From NCBI GenBank assembly GCA_965248765.1, contig CBDFKF010000004.1, positions 1,426,001 through 1,490,000 on the forward strand: a stretch of DNA of 64,000 nt, read 5' to 3'. The notes under the pieces were generated by a model, which was given only the letters and a program-made list of their open reading frames with translations, was not told where the DNA came from and made no database searches. Positions 8,446-14,481 of the stretch are shown here, one piece after another (the stretch's first letter is position 1; the number at the start of each line of letters is the position of its first letter). The position numbers were made by a program, and so were the translations under genes. The DNA is from CBDFKF01 sp965248765 (GTDB taxonomy: Bacteria > Pseudomonadota > Alphaproteobacteria > VGEJ01).

Positions 8446-8475
8446 AAACGCCACTTTCGGAGGCGTTTTGTGACA
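8446..8475 (-). promoter_or_regulatory. Candidate sigma-specific promoter, copy 1 (nearest the replication module)
   Basis: On the minus strand this reads TGTCACA, 18 bases, then CGTTT, with an A/T run about 10 bases upstream. The spacing suits a -35/-10 pair, and TGTCACA resembles -35 elements reported for some ECF sigma factors. The intervening sequence also forms AACGCC...GGCGTT, a 6-bp dyad. It lies about 50 bp before the ATG of the 68-residue gene. Confidence 0.5.
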
Positions 8476-8574
8476 GGGGGCCGCAAATTTTTTCCCTGCC
8501 CTCGCGGGATCGCTTCACGGCCATGGCGTTCTCCCGATGTCCGGACGCCGGCCGATCCGGCGCCTCTAAGGGGT

Positions 8575-8604
8575 AAACGCCACTTTCGGAGGCGTTTTGT
8601 GACA
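8575..8604 (-). promoter_or_regulatory. Candidate sigma-specific promoter, copy 2
   Basis: This is identical over 30 bp to the copy at 8446-8475 and lies exactly 129 bp upstream of it in transcription terms. The same TGTCACA and CGTTT elements and the upstream A/T run are present. Confidence 0.5.
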
Positions 8605-8703
8605 GGTGGTCGCAAATTTTTTCCCTGCCCTCGCGGGATCGCTTCGCGGCCATGGCGTTCTCCCCAAGTCCGGACGCCGGCCGATCCGGCGCCTCTAAGG
8701 GGT

Positions 8704-8733
8704 AAACGCCACTTTCGGAGGCGTTTTGTGACA
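8704..8733 (-). promoter_or_regulatory. Candidate sigma-specific promoter, copy 3 (adjacent to sigma-factor gene end)
   Basis: This is identical over 30 bp to the other two tandem copies and begins 5 bp downstream of the sigma-factor stop codon. The upstream A/T run is replaced here by the end of the sigma-factor gene, which is itself A/T-rich (GAAAAATTCTGA on the coding strand). Confidence 0.45.
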
Positions 8734-8738
8734 GGCGC

Positions 8739-9491
8739 TCAGAATTTTTCTTCGAACAGGTTCCGAAGCCGTGCGAGCGCGCGCCGGTAGCGCTGGCGGA
8801 CGGCCGCCGGGTCGATCCCGAGACGGGCCGCGATGTCGTGGGAGCGCTCGCCATGAATGGCGATGGCGATGACGATGTCCGCGTCCCCGCCGAGCCAGGC
8901 GCTGAGACGCTCGCCGAGCAGCACCGTCGTGGCGTCGGCATCGAGGCCGGTGGGGAGACCGAGAAGCGCTGCATCCGGCAGGGCCGGCGGTGCGATGTCG
9001 TCGACGGGCTCGTCGCTCCGCCGTGCCTCATCCGCCCAGGCCGCCTCGAGGGCGCGGCCGACATCGCGCTCGACATTGCGCACCAGCGTCGCCGCGACGC
9101 GGCGGACGCGGGAGAGATCGAGACGGGCGATCTCGGCCGTGAACCGCCCGGCGATCTCCGAGACCAGTTCCTCGGGCGCTTCGCGGAAGAACCGCGACTT
9201 TCGCCGATGGACGGCATCGAGCCCCGGCCAGAGCGCAAGCCAGAGGAGGGGCTGGGCGGTCTCGCCGGCGGCTTCGCCAGCCCGCGCCGCGGCCACCAGG
9301 GCGGCGAGCACGCGGTTCTTCCCGTCCGGCCCCGCCTCGCGGCTGTGCAGCCATTCGAGAAGGGCGCCCGGATCGTCGAAGAGACCGAGCGCGGGATGGG
9401 ATCGTGTGAGAGCCCGGAACTGCTGTTGGAAGGTGAGGTCTTCGGTGCTCAGCACCAGCCGCTCGTGGAGCGACAACCAGAGAGAACGCAT
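8739..9491 (-). CDS. Sigma-70 family RNA polymerase sigma factor of the element
   Basis: This 250-residue protein has a sigma region 2-like helical middle (LLWLALWPGLDAVHRRKSRF, then RVAATLVRNVERDV). Its C-terminus is a clear region 4 helix-turn-helix, GERSHDIAARLGIDPAAVRQ followed by YRRALARL. The N-terminal 90 residues are not recognised. Sigma factors of this size redirect RNA polymerase to a small set of promoters. The likely targets are the TGTCACA...CGTTT motifs, three of which begin directly after its stop codon and one of which precedes the divergent recombinase cassette. The start is the ATG at 9491, and no stronger ribosome-binding site is seen upstream. It lies on the same strand as the replication module and could be read through into it. 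Confidence 0.75.
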   Translation of the reverse strand: MRSLWLSLHERLVLSTEDLTFQQQFRALTRSHPALGLFDDPGALLEWLHSREAGPDGKNRVLAALVAAARAGEAAGETAQPLLWLALWPGLDAVHRRKSRFFREAPEELVSEIAGRFTAEIARLDLSRVRRVAATLVRNVERDVGRALEAAWADEARRSDEPVDDIAPPALPDAALLGLPTGLDADATTVLLGERLSAWLGGDADIVIAIAIHGERSHDIAARLGIDPAAVRQRYRRALARLRNLFEEKF

Positions 9492-9603
9492 GGACGCCCG
9501 CCTCGCGGCCGGGCGTCTGGCGCCTCATGAAGGCCGGGATTAGGGCGTCGTGCGCCTCTCGGTGAATGAACGAAGGATCAGGGTGGACCCGAAACGAAGC
9601 CGC

Positions 9604-9816
9604 TCAGCGGTGTGACAGCGGCTCCTCGGCCGGCCGCTCCGGCGGCCCGGTGGCGCGGTTCAGGGTGCGGCAGTTGCGGCACAGCCCGGTGGCGGGAAAG
9701 GCCACCAGATACTCATGGCCGCGGGCGATCCGGAGATGCAGCAGGCCGCCGCGCACCAGGCCCAAGAGCCTGCCGCAGCGATCGCAGCGCCATTCTTGTT
9801 CGTTAGTTTGCGCCAA
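9604..9816 (-). CDS. Com-like small zinc-finger protein
   Basis: This 70-residue protein has two CxxC pairs, CDRCGRLL near the N-terminus and CRNCRTLNR near residue 50, separated by a strand-forming segment. The spacing and the trailing R-T-L-N are like the Com protein of phage Mu, a zinc finger that binds mRNA and switches on translation of the mom DNA-modification gene. No mom gene is seen in this window, although the element continues beyond its left end. The assignment to the Com-like group is by motif. The regulatory role is inferred. Confidence 0.6.
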   Translation of the reverse strand: MAQTNEQEWRCDRCGRLLGLVRGGLLHLRIARGHEYLVAFPATGLCRNCRTLNRATGPPERPAEEPLSHR

Positions 9817-9882
9817 TTGTTGAATCTCCCGCCCGAAGAAAGGGGAGCCGGGCTCCCCGTTCCCGTCGTTATCGTTGCGCCG

Positions 9883-10683
9883 CTACAAACCCTGCCCCCG
9901 GACCAAGCCGTACTTGCGTAGGCGAACGGCGATGAAGCCGGGCGACAACCCGAAGTCCTCCGCCAACTCGTAGACCGTGGTCTCCAGCTTGTCGGCATGG
10001 CGCCCCGTGAAGTCGGCCTTGCGGTGCACCGTGCCGGTACGCGATCGCTCCGCGGCCACCGGCACCCGGAATTGCAGGCACAGCCGGTGGAGCGCCCGGC
10101 GCAGCAGCACCGGCGGCGCGAGGAAGGCGCCCATGAACGCGTTGGCCCGGAACTCCGCCCAGTCCATCGGCCCGGCCGTCGTGCGGCTGTTGCCGAGGTG
10201 CTCCGGGCCCGGCGTCACCAGGCGAAACCGGCGATCGCCCCGGCTGTCGTCGCCCAGATCGAGCCGCCCCTGGCGGTTGGCGAGGACCCAGGCCGGCGCA
10301 TCGAAGACGGCGTGGCCAAGCTCGTGCAGCACCGTGGAGCGCGCGAGATAGTTCCGCTCGGCGATCTCGCCCATGTTGACGTAGAGCAACGCGTGACCCG
10401 GCACCGCGAGATCGTATTCGCATGACCCGAGTGCCGGCGCCCCGGTCTCGTCGGCGACCGGCGACTCCAGATCCCAGTCCACCGCGACGTCGATGCCATT
10501 GACCGAGAGACGCGGGACGCGCGCGATCAGGTCCCTGCAATCGACCTTGAGATGGTGATCGGCGTAGCCGAGCTGACGGCGGAGCGAGGCCGCCACCCGA
10601 GCGATGTCGGCCCGGCTCACGTAGTGGGGCTTCGCCGTCGCCCGGCTGTGGCGGTAGGAGAGTTCGGGCACGTGCATCGTCAT
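9883..10683 (-). CDS. ImmA/IrrE-type metallopeptidase
   Basis: This 266-residue protein carries the zinc-protease motif HELGHAVFDAP in its middle and a downstream WAEFRANAFMGAFLAP segment, where the family supplies its third zinc ligand (Glu). A C-terminal region of about 70 residues contains a winged-helix-like stretch. ImmA/IrrE proteases cut a cognate XRE repressor after DNA damage and so release a resident element. The XRE gene lies 4 bp upstream on the same strand, the usual pair order. The ATG at 10683 was chosen because the longer frame overlaps the XRE gene and reads as noise. It most likely controls the excision and replication genes on both sides. Confidence 0.85.
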   Translation of the reverse strand: MTMHVPELSYRHSRATAKPHYVSRADIARVAASLRRQLGYADHHLKVDCRDLIARVPRLSVNGIDVAVDWDLESPVADETGAPALGSCEYDLAVPGHALLYVNMGEIAERNYLARSTVLHELGHAVFDAPAWVLANRQGRLDLGDDSRGDRRFRLVTPGPEHLGNSRTTAGPMDWAEFRANAFMGAFLAPPVLLRRALHRLCLQFRVPVAAERSRTGTVHRKADFTGRHADKLETTVYELAEDFGLSPGFIAVRLRKYGLVRGQGL

Positions 10684-10687
10684 CGCC

Positions 10688-10963
10688 TCACTCCCTGTCC
10701 CCAAGCCGGCGATAGAGCTTGACCACGCTCTTCGCGTGCGGGCGCAGGTCGGGCGGCAGACGCCGCGCCGCGGCGAAGGCCTCGTCCGCATCGAGACCAA
10801 GGACAGTGCTGATCTTCTGGATGAGCTCGTCCTTGGGCGCGTTCTCGCGCTCGCGCTCGATGCGCGAGAGATAGGCGATCGAGATGCCGAGCCGCTCGGC
10901 GACCTCGAGGAGGGTGAGCTCGCGCTCCTCGCGTTTTTGCCTGAGATAGCCGCCGAAACCCAT
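10688..10963 (-). CDS. XRE-family transcriptional repressor
   Basis: This 91-residue protein consists almost wholly of a Cro/CI-type helix-turn-helix: residues 5-60 contain LTLLEVAERLGISIAYLSRI followed by an Arg/Glu-rich segment and the PKDELIQKI helix. A short C-terminal extension ends KLYRRLGDRE. The protein pairs with the ImmA-like protease encoded 4 bp downstream. It faces the plus-strand cassette across a 257-bp control region that holds two dyads and a LexA-type box. It is therefore the likely immunity repressor of the element. Confidence 0.85.
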   Translation of the reverse strand: MGFGGYLRQKREERELTLLEVAERLGISIAYLSRIERERENAPKDELIQKISTVLGLDADEAFAAARRLPPDLRPHAKSVVKLYRRLGDRE

Positions 10964-10984
10964 CGGTCCCGCTCCGTCTTGTGT

Positions 10985-11015
10985 TCACGCGATTGCGTGA
11001 TTGCTTGGAGCCAAG
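10985..11015. promoter_or_regulatory. Two dyads upstream of the XRE gene; candidate repressor operators
   Basis: TCACGC-GATT-GCGTGA (10985-11000) is a perfect 6-bp inverted repeat. CTTGG-AG-CCAAG (11004-11015) is a second perfect dyad 3 bp away. Both lie within 55 bp of the XRE start codon, where an autoregulated repressor would bind. Confidence 0.45.
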
Positions 11016-11056
11016 AACCATCCTATCCGCCCTCCCGGGGCCGCGTCAATGTTTTT

Positions 11057-11071
11057 GTTCTCTGAATGTTC
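11057..11071. promoter_or_regulatory. LexA-type SOS box (GTTC-N7-GTTC)
   Basis: The sequence GTTCTCTGAATGTTC fits the direct-repeat LexA consensus GTTC-N7-GTTC known from alphaproteobacteria. It lies in the divergent region between the XRE repressor and the recombinase cassette, 66 bp before the candidate sigma promoter on the plus strand. LexA would block transcription here until DNA damage. Confidence 0.55.
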
Positions 11072-11136
11072 TCACGCGCGATAGGCCGAGTCGAGTCCCG
11101 ATTGGCGGCGGCCGCCCAAATTTTTTTCACGTCCGA

Positions 11137-11166
11137 TGTCACAATCCGCCGCCGAAAGTGGCGTTT
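11137..11166 (+). promoter_or_regulatory. Candidate sigma-specific promoter, copy 4 (recombinase cassette)
   Basis: This site matches the three tandem motifs at 27 of 30 positions. TGTCACAA, GAAAGTGGCGTTT and the following C-run are kept, and an A/T run lies about 10 bases upstream as in the tandem copies. The substitutions fall between the two boxes and break most of the dyad, which favours a promoter over a hairpin. It lies 55 bp before the ATG of the first plus-strand gene. Confidence 0.55.
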
Positions 11167-11220
11167 CCCCCTTGAGAGCCCGATCCCGTCCCGCACGGGC
11201 GCCAGGAGGAAGCGCTGCCC

Positions 11221-11436
11221 ATGACCCACAACGCCCTCGATCCCGATCGCATGAGCGCCGCCGAGCGCCTCGACGAGGTGGCCGCGATCCTCGCCGCCGG
11301 CATCGCCCGGCTGATGCGCCGGCGGGATGGCGGAAAGGCTCACGATTCCAATGGATTGAGAGAAGGTTCGCTGGACTTCCCGGCCGACCAGAGCGTGTAT
11401 GGCCTTCCAACCCGAGAGAACGGAGAAGGCACATGA
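11221..11436 (+). CDS. Small protein leading the recombinase cassette, function unknown
   Basis: This 71-residue protein has an amphipathic helix in its first half (MSAAERLDEVAAILAAGIAR, then LMRRRDGG) and an unstructured second half. A strong AGGAGG ribosome-binding site precedes the ATG. The stop overlaps the ATG of the DUF2924 gene (ATGA), which starts a chain of three such overlaps. No family is recognised with certainty. Its fixed place before DUF2924 and recombinase genes suggests a part in recombination or its control. Confidence 0.65.
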   Translation: MTHNALDPDRMSAAERLDEVAAILAAGIARLMRRRDGGKAHDSNGLREGSLDFPADQSVYGLPTRENGEGT

Positions 11437-11882
11437 ACAGCCCCATCCTGAAGCAGATCGCCGAGCTCCCGAGCCTGCCCCAGACCCGGCTCAAGGAGCT
11501 GTGGCGGGAGTATTTCGCCGAGGAACCGCCGGCCTATCGCAAGGGGTTCCTGGTGCGCGGTATCGCTCACCGCATCCAGGAACTCACTTACGGGGGCCTG
11601 TCAGCCAACCATCGGGCGCGGCTCGACGCGCTCATCGCCGATGAGGATGCGCCGGATGGCGGTCGAGCCAAGAGGGCGCGGCCGGAAGAGAAGCTCCTGA
11701 CCGGCACCCGACTGATGCGCGAGTACCAGGGCGTCGAGCACTGTGTCACCGTGACCGAGGGCGGCTTCGAGTACCAGGGCCGGCCCTACAGGTCGCTCTC
11801 GGCGATCGCCCGCGCTATCACCGGCACCCGCTGGAACGGACCGCTCTTCTTCGGCCTGCGCAACCATGGAGGTGCACGATGA
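11433..11882 (+). CDS. DUF2924 family protein
   Basis: This 149-residue protein starts MNSPILKQIAELPSLPQTRL. It contains the LKELWREYF segment and the later GTRLMREYQGVEHCVTV and YRSLSAIARAITGTRWNGP segments typical of DUF2924. DUF2924 proteins are regularly found immediately upstream of large serine recombinases in alphaproteobacterial elements, as here. The C-terminal half looks like a small DNA-binding module, since the SLSAIARAITG segment reads as a helix pair. Both ends overlap neighbouring genes by 4 bp. It may direct the recombinase to its site or control excision; that is inferred from linkage. Confidence 0.8.
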   Translation: MNSPILKQIAELPSLPQTRLKELWREYFAEEPPAYRKGFLVRGIAHRIQELTYGGLSANHRARLDALIADEDAPDGGRAKRARPEEKLLTGTRLMREYQGVEHCVTVTEGGFEYQGRPYRSLSAIARAITGTRWNGPLFFGLRNHGGAR

Positions 11883-13264
11883 GCAAGACCCCGATCCGCA
11901 AGCACCGCTGCGCCGTCTACACGCGCAAGTCGAGCGAGGAGGGCCTGGAGCAGGCGTTCAACAGCCTCGATGCCCAGCGCGAGGCCTGCGAGGCCTATAT
12001 CGCGAGCCAGAAGCCCGAGGGCTGGGTGGCGATGGACGAGCGCTACGACGACGGCGGCATCTCCGGCGCCACCCTCGAGCGTCCGGCGCTGGCGCGGCTC
12101 CTCGCCGACATCGAGGCCGGCCGCATCGACATCGTGGTGGTCTACAAGATCGACCGGCTGAGCCGTTCGCTCATGGACTTCGCCAGGCTGATCGGGGTGT
12201 TCGAGACCCACGGCGTCACCTTCGTCTCGATCACCCAGCAGTTCAACACCACCACCCCGATGGGCCGGCTCACCCTCAACATCCTGCTCTCCTTCGCCCA
12301 GTTCGAGCGCGAGGTCACCGCGGAACGCATCCGCGACAAGGTCGCCGCTTCGCGCCGCAAGGGCATGTGGATGGGCGGCCACCCGCCGCTCGGCTACGAC
12401 GTGGTGAACCGCAAGCTGGTGGTCAACGCGGAAGAGGCCGCCCTGGTCGGCGAGATCTTCGAGCGCTTCATCGCCTGCGGCTCGGCGACCGTGCTGGTGA
12501 AGGAGCTCGCGGCCGAGGGCCGGACGACGAAGTCCTGGGTCACGGCGGCCGGCAAGCATCGCCCCGGCCGGCCTTTCGACAAGGGCGCGCTCTACCGCCT
12601 GCTCCACAACCGGGTCTATATCGGCGAGGCGGTGCACAAGGGCACGGCCTATCCGGGCGAGCACGAGGCCATCGTGCCCCGCGCGCCGTGGGACAAGGTC
12701 CATGCCATCTTCGCCGAGAACGGCCGGGTTCGCACCAACCGGACCCGCGCCCAAACCCCGGCCCTGCTGAAGGGCCTCTTGCGCTGCGCCGCCTGCGGCG
12801 GAGCCATGACGCCCACCCACACCCGCCGGCATGGACGGCTCTATCGCTATTACGTCTGCTCGAAGCGCGCCAAGGGCGGCACCTCGGATTGCCCGGTCCG
12901 CTCGGTCGCGGCATCGGAGATCGAGGGCCTGGTCACGGATCAGGTGCGCGGGCTTCTCCAGGCGCCGGAGATCGCCGCCCGCACCGTCGCCGCCTGCGGC
13001 GCGGCCGGAGGGGCGAACGCGGCGGCCAACGAGCGCGAGGCGACCGACGCGTTGGGGCGACTCGACGAGGTCTGGGAAGAATTGTTCCCGGCCGAGCAGG
13101 CGCGCATCACGCGCCTCCTGGTCGCCGGCGTCGCGGTCGCGCCCGACGCCGTCGACGTCCAGCTTCGCCTCGCCGGGCTGCATGGACTCATCGGCGAGTT
13201 GCTGCCCGAACCGGGCGGGGAGACGGCCGAGGGCGACGCATCGAACCTGGAGACGGTGGCATGA
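11879..13264 (+). CDS. Large serine recombinase (site-specific integrase/excisionase)
   Basis: This 461-residue protein has an N-terminal resolvase domain with the catalytic serine in YTRKSSEEGLEQAFNSLDAQ and the arginine-containing YKIDRLSRSLMDF motif. A recombinase domain (about residues 165-270, GHPPLGYDVVN...) and a zinc ribbon (LRCAACGGAMTPTH with YYVCSKRAKGGTSDCPVRSV) follow. The enzyme cuts and rejoins DNA at att sites through a phosphoserine link. It is shorter than most phiC31-type integrases, because the coiled-coil region after the zinc ribbon is brief. The ATG overlaps the DUF2924 stop, and the TGA overlaps the next ATG. It lies about 500 bp from the likely right end of the element. 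Confidence 0.92.
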   Translation: MSKTPIRKHRCAVYTRKSSEEGLEQAFNSLDAQREACEAYIASQKPEGWVAMDERYDDGGISGATLERPALARLLADIEAGRIDIVVVYKIDRLSRSLMDFARLIGVFETHGVTFVSITQQFNTTTPMGRLTLNILLSFAQFEREVTAERIRDKVAASRRKGMWMGGHPPLGYDVVNRKLVVNAEEAALVGEIFERFIACGSATVLVKELAAEGRTTKSWVTAAGKHRPGRPFDKGALYRLLHNRVYIGEAVHKGTAYPGEHEAIVPRAPWDKVHAIFAENGRVRTNRTRAQTPALLKGLLRCAACGGAMTPTHTRRHGRLYRYYVCSKRAKGGTSDCPVRSVAASEIEGLVTDQVRGLLQAPEIAARTVAACGAAGGANAAANEREATDALGRLDEVWEELFPAEQARITRLLVAGVAVAPDAVDVQLRLAGLHGLIGELLPEPGGETAEGDASNLETVA

Positions 13265-13659
13265 CCACGAGATCCGGCCCGGAAGTGGACACCGTCACCA
13301 TCCGCATTCCGATACGGCTCACGCGCCGCGGCGGGCGCAAGTACGTCATCGCACCCGAGGGCGCCGCCCCTGTGACCGCGAAGCCCGCCCGCAACGAGAC
13401 CATGGTCCGGGCGCTGGTGAAGGCCCACCGCTGGCGGCGGCGGATCGAGAGCGGCGAGGCCAGGTCCATCACCGACCTCGCCGCCCAGGAGGGCGTGACG
13501 CTTGCCTATGTCTGCCGCCTGTTGCCGCTCACCTGCCTCGCCCCCGACATCGTCGCCGCGATCCTCGATGGCCGCCAGCCCAAGGGGCTCACACTCGCCG
13601 GCCTCCAGCGCGAAGTGCCGCTCGCCTGGGAGGACCAGCGCGCGGCGTGGGGCCGATAG
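13261..13659 (+). CDS. HTH-containing accessory protein of the recombinase cassette
   Basis: This 132-residue protein begins MTTRSGPEVDTVTIRIPIRL. After a basic linker it has a helix-turn-helix-like stretch, ARSITDLAAQEGVTLAYVCR, followed by LLPLTCLAPDIVAAILDGRQ. This pattern accompanies DUF2924/serine recombinase pairs in related elements. The last gene of a recombinase operon often codes for a recombination directionality factor or regulator, and the small size and DNA-binding motif fit that. The ATG overlaps the recombinase stop (ATGA). The real start is well inside a much longer open frame, which runs antisense-like through the recombinase gene. Confidence 0.75.
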   Translation: MTTRSGPEVDTVTIRIPIRLTRRGGRKYVIAPEGAAPVTAKPARNETMVRALVKAHRWRRRIESGEARSITDLAAQEGVTLAYVCRLLPLTCLAPDIVAAILDGRQPKGLTLAGLQREVPLAWEDQRAAWGR

Positions 13660-13977
13660 GAAGTAGGGCCCCTTCCGAACCGTCGCGTCTCCAAACCACG
13701 CGGTTCGACATGATTTGCGCTCGCCCGAGCGAGCGGACTTCAAACCCTCGACCGGCGAACGACTGCTAAGTCCTTGATTCCTGGAGGTACAGTTCAACTG
13801 TACCAAATCGCCGTGGTTTAGTTGTGTTGGAGAATAGGCGCCGAGAGAGAACGAAAACGGGCAAAATCCGGCGCTCGCGGCAGGCTGGCGGTTTAGTTAT
13901 TCCGGCCGAAATGCCCAAGGACCGCGCCGTTCTGGCGGTCGCGCCTGCCGACCAGAGAATGTCACTGACGGCAGGAA
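13660..13977. other. Non-coding junction between the element and tRNA-Ser; candidate attachment region with dyads
   Basis: No gene is seen. Three dyads are present: CGAACCG...CGGTTCG with an 18-bp gap (13676-13707), CGCTCG-CC-CGAGCG (13718-13731) and GGTACAGTTCAACTGTACC (13786-13804), which is perfect apart from its centre base. Serine recombinases act on short dyads close to their own gene, so the last one is the best candidate crossover site. The other two could be transcription terminators of the cassette, but no T-run follows them. The exact element boundary cannot be fixed because the left end is not in the window. Confidence 0.4.
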
Positions 13978-14068
13978 TGGCGGAGGGGGTGGGATTCGAA
14001 CCCACGGGACACTTTCGGCGCCCACACGCTCTCCAAGCGTGCGCCTTAAACCACTCGGCCACCCCTCC
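13978..14068 (-). tRNA. tRNA-Ser(GGA)
   Basis: This reads as a complete class II tRNA with a long variable arm. The acceptor stem GGAGGGG pairs with CCCCTCC, the anticodon loop has GGA, the T arm contains GGTTCGAATCC, and CCA is encoded (13978-13980). The adjacent element does not seem to use this tRNA as its target: no repeat of its 3' end is visible on the element side. Confidence 0.95.
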
Positions 14069-14153
14069 TGTGCTCGCGCCGGACTATAGCCACGGCGGCG
14101 GAGGCGAACCAGACGTTGCGCCCGGCGTCGCGTCTGCGGTAGTTGTGCCCGTG

Positions 14154-14465
14154 ATGATCGTCGGACGCATCATCGCGTTGCTGTTCCTGGGTGTCGCCGC
14201 TGTTGCCCTGGCCGCGGACTTGGTGTCCTGGGTGTGGGAGGGCCGGTTCGCCGCCACGGCCCTCGGCCAGCGATGGTTCGATATCCACCGCGACAGCCTC
14301 GGGCTCGCACAGGCGGTGATTCAGCGCTACGTCTGGCCCTTCCTGTGGGACCCCATCATCACCACGATCCTGCGTTGGCCGGCGTGGGCCGTATTTGCGG
14401 TGCCGGGCCTGGTCCTCTGGATCCTGTTCAGGCGGCGTAGGCGTCGCGTGCATTTCCTGCGCTGA
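14154..14465 (+). CDS. Small two-helix membrane protein, function unknown
   Basis: This 103-residue protein has an N-terminal transmembrane helix (MIVGRIIALLFLGVAAVALA), a soluble middle (FDIHRDSLGLAQAVIQRYVW) and a second transmembrane helix (WAVFAVPGLVLWILF) before an Arg-rich end. Both ends of the middle segment are aromatic-rich. No named family is recognised. It lies between tRNA-Ser and lepA, convergent with lepA and only 16 bp from its stop. An in-frame GTG 3 bp upstream is an alternative start. Confidence 0.6.
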   Translation: MIVGRIIALLFLGVAAVALAADLVSWVWEGRFAATALGQRWFDIHRDSLGLAQAVIQRYVWPFLWDPIITTILRWPAWAVFAVPGLVLWILFRRRRRRVHFLR

Positions 14466-14481
14466 AGGGAGGCGCGCGCTG

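Larger units (their letters stand above)
8399..8733. repeat. Three tandem copies of a 129-bp repeat between the sigma-factor gene and the replication module
   Basis: Units start at 8399, 8528 and 8657. The first two are complete and the third covers about its first 77 bp before running into the sigma-factor gene end. Read on the minus strand, each complete unit holds an A/T run, a TGTCACA...CGTTT motif, a GC-rich dyad (GGCGCCGGATCGGCCGG region), a GGGAGAAC ribosome-binding sequence and, in the outer copies, an ATG. The unit length of 43 codons keeps one frame open across all copies. The layout suggests duplicated promoter plus 5' leader sequence upstream of the 68-residue gene. The copies are nearly identical, so the duplication is recent or maintained. 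Confidence 0.85.

Noticed and set aside
8399..8733. Three regular repeats that could be taken for a CRISPR array
   Set aside because: The 129-bp units are identical along their whole length with no unique spacers, and no cas genes are nearby apart from one Cas4-like phage nuclease.
11866..13260. Long plus-strand frame running through the recombinase gene
   Set aside because: Only its last part (from 13261) reads as a real protein; the rest is an out-of-frame shadow of the recombinase.
13978..14068. tRNA-Ser as the integration target of the element
   Set aside because: The recombinase is of the serine type, which rarely uses tRNA genes, and no copy of the tRNA 3' end is seen on the element side.
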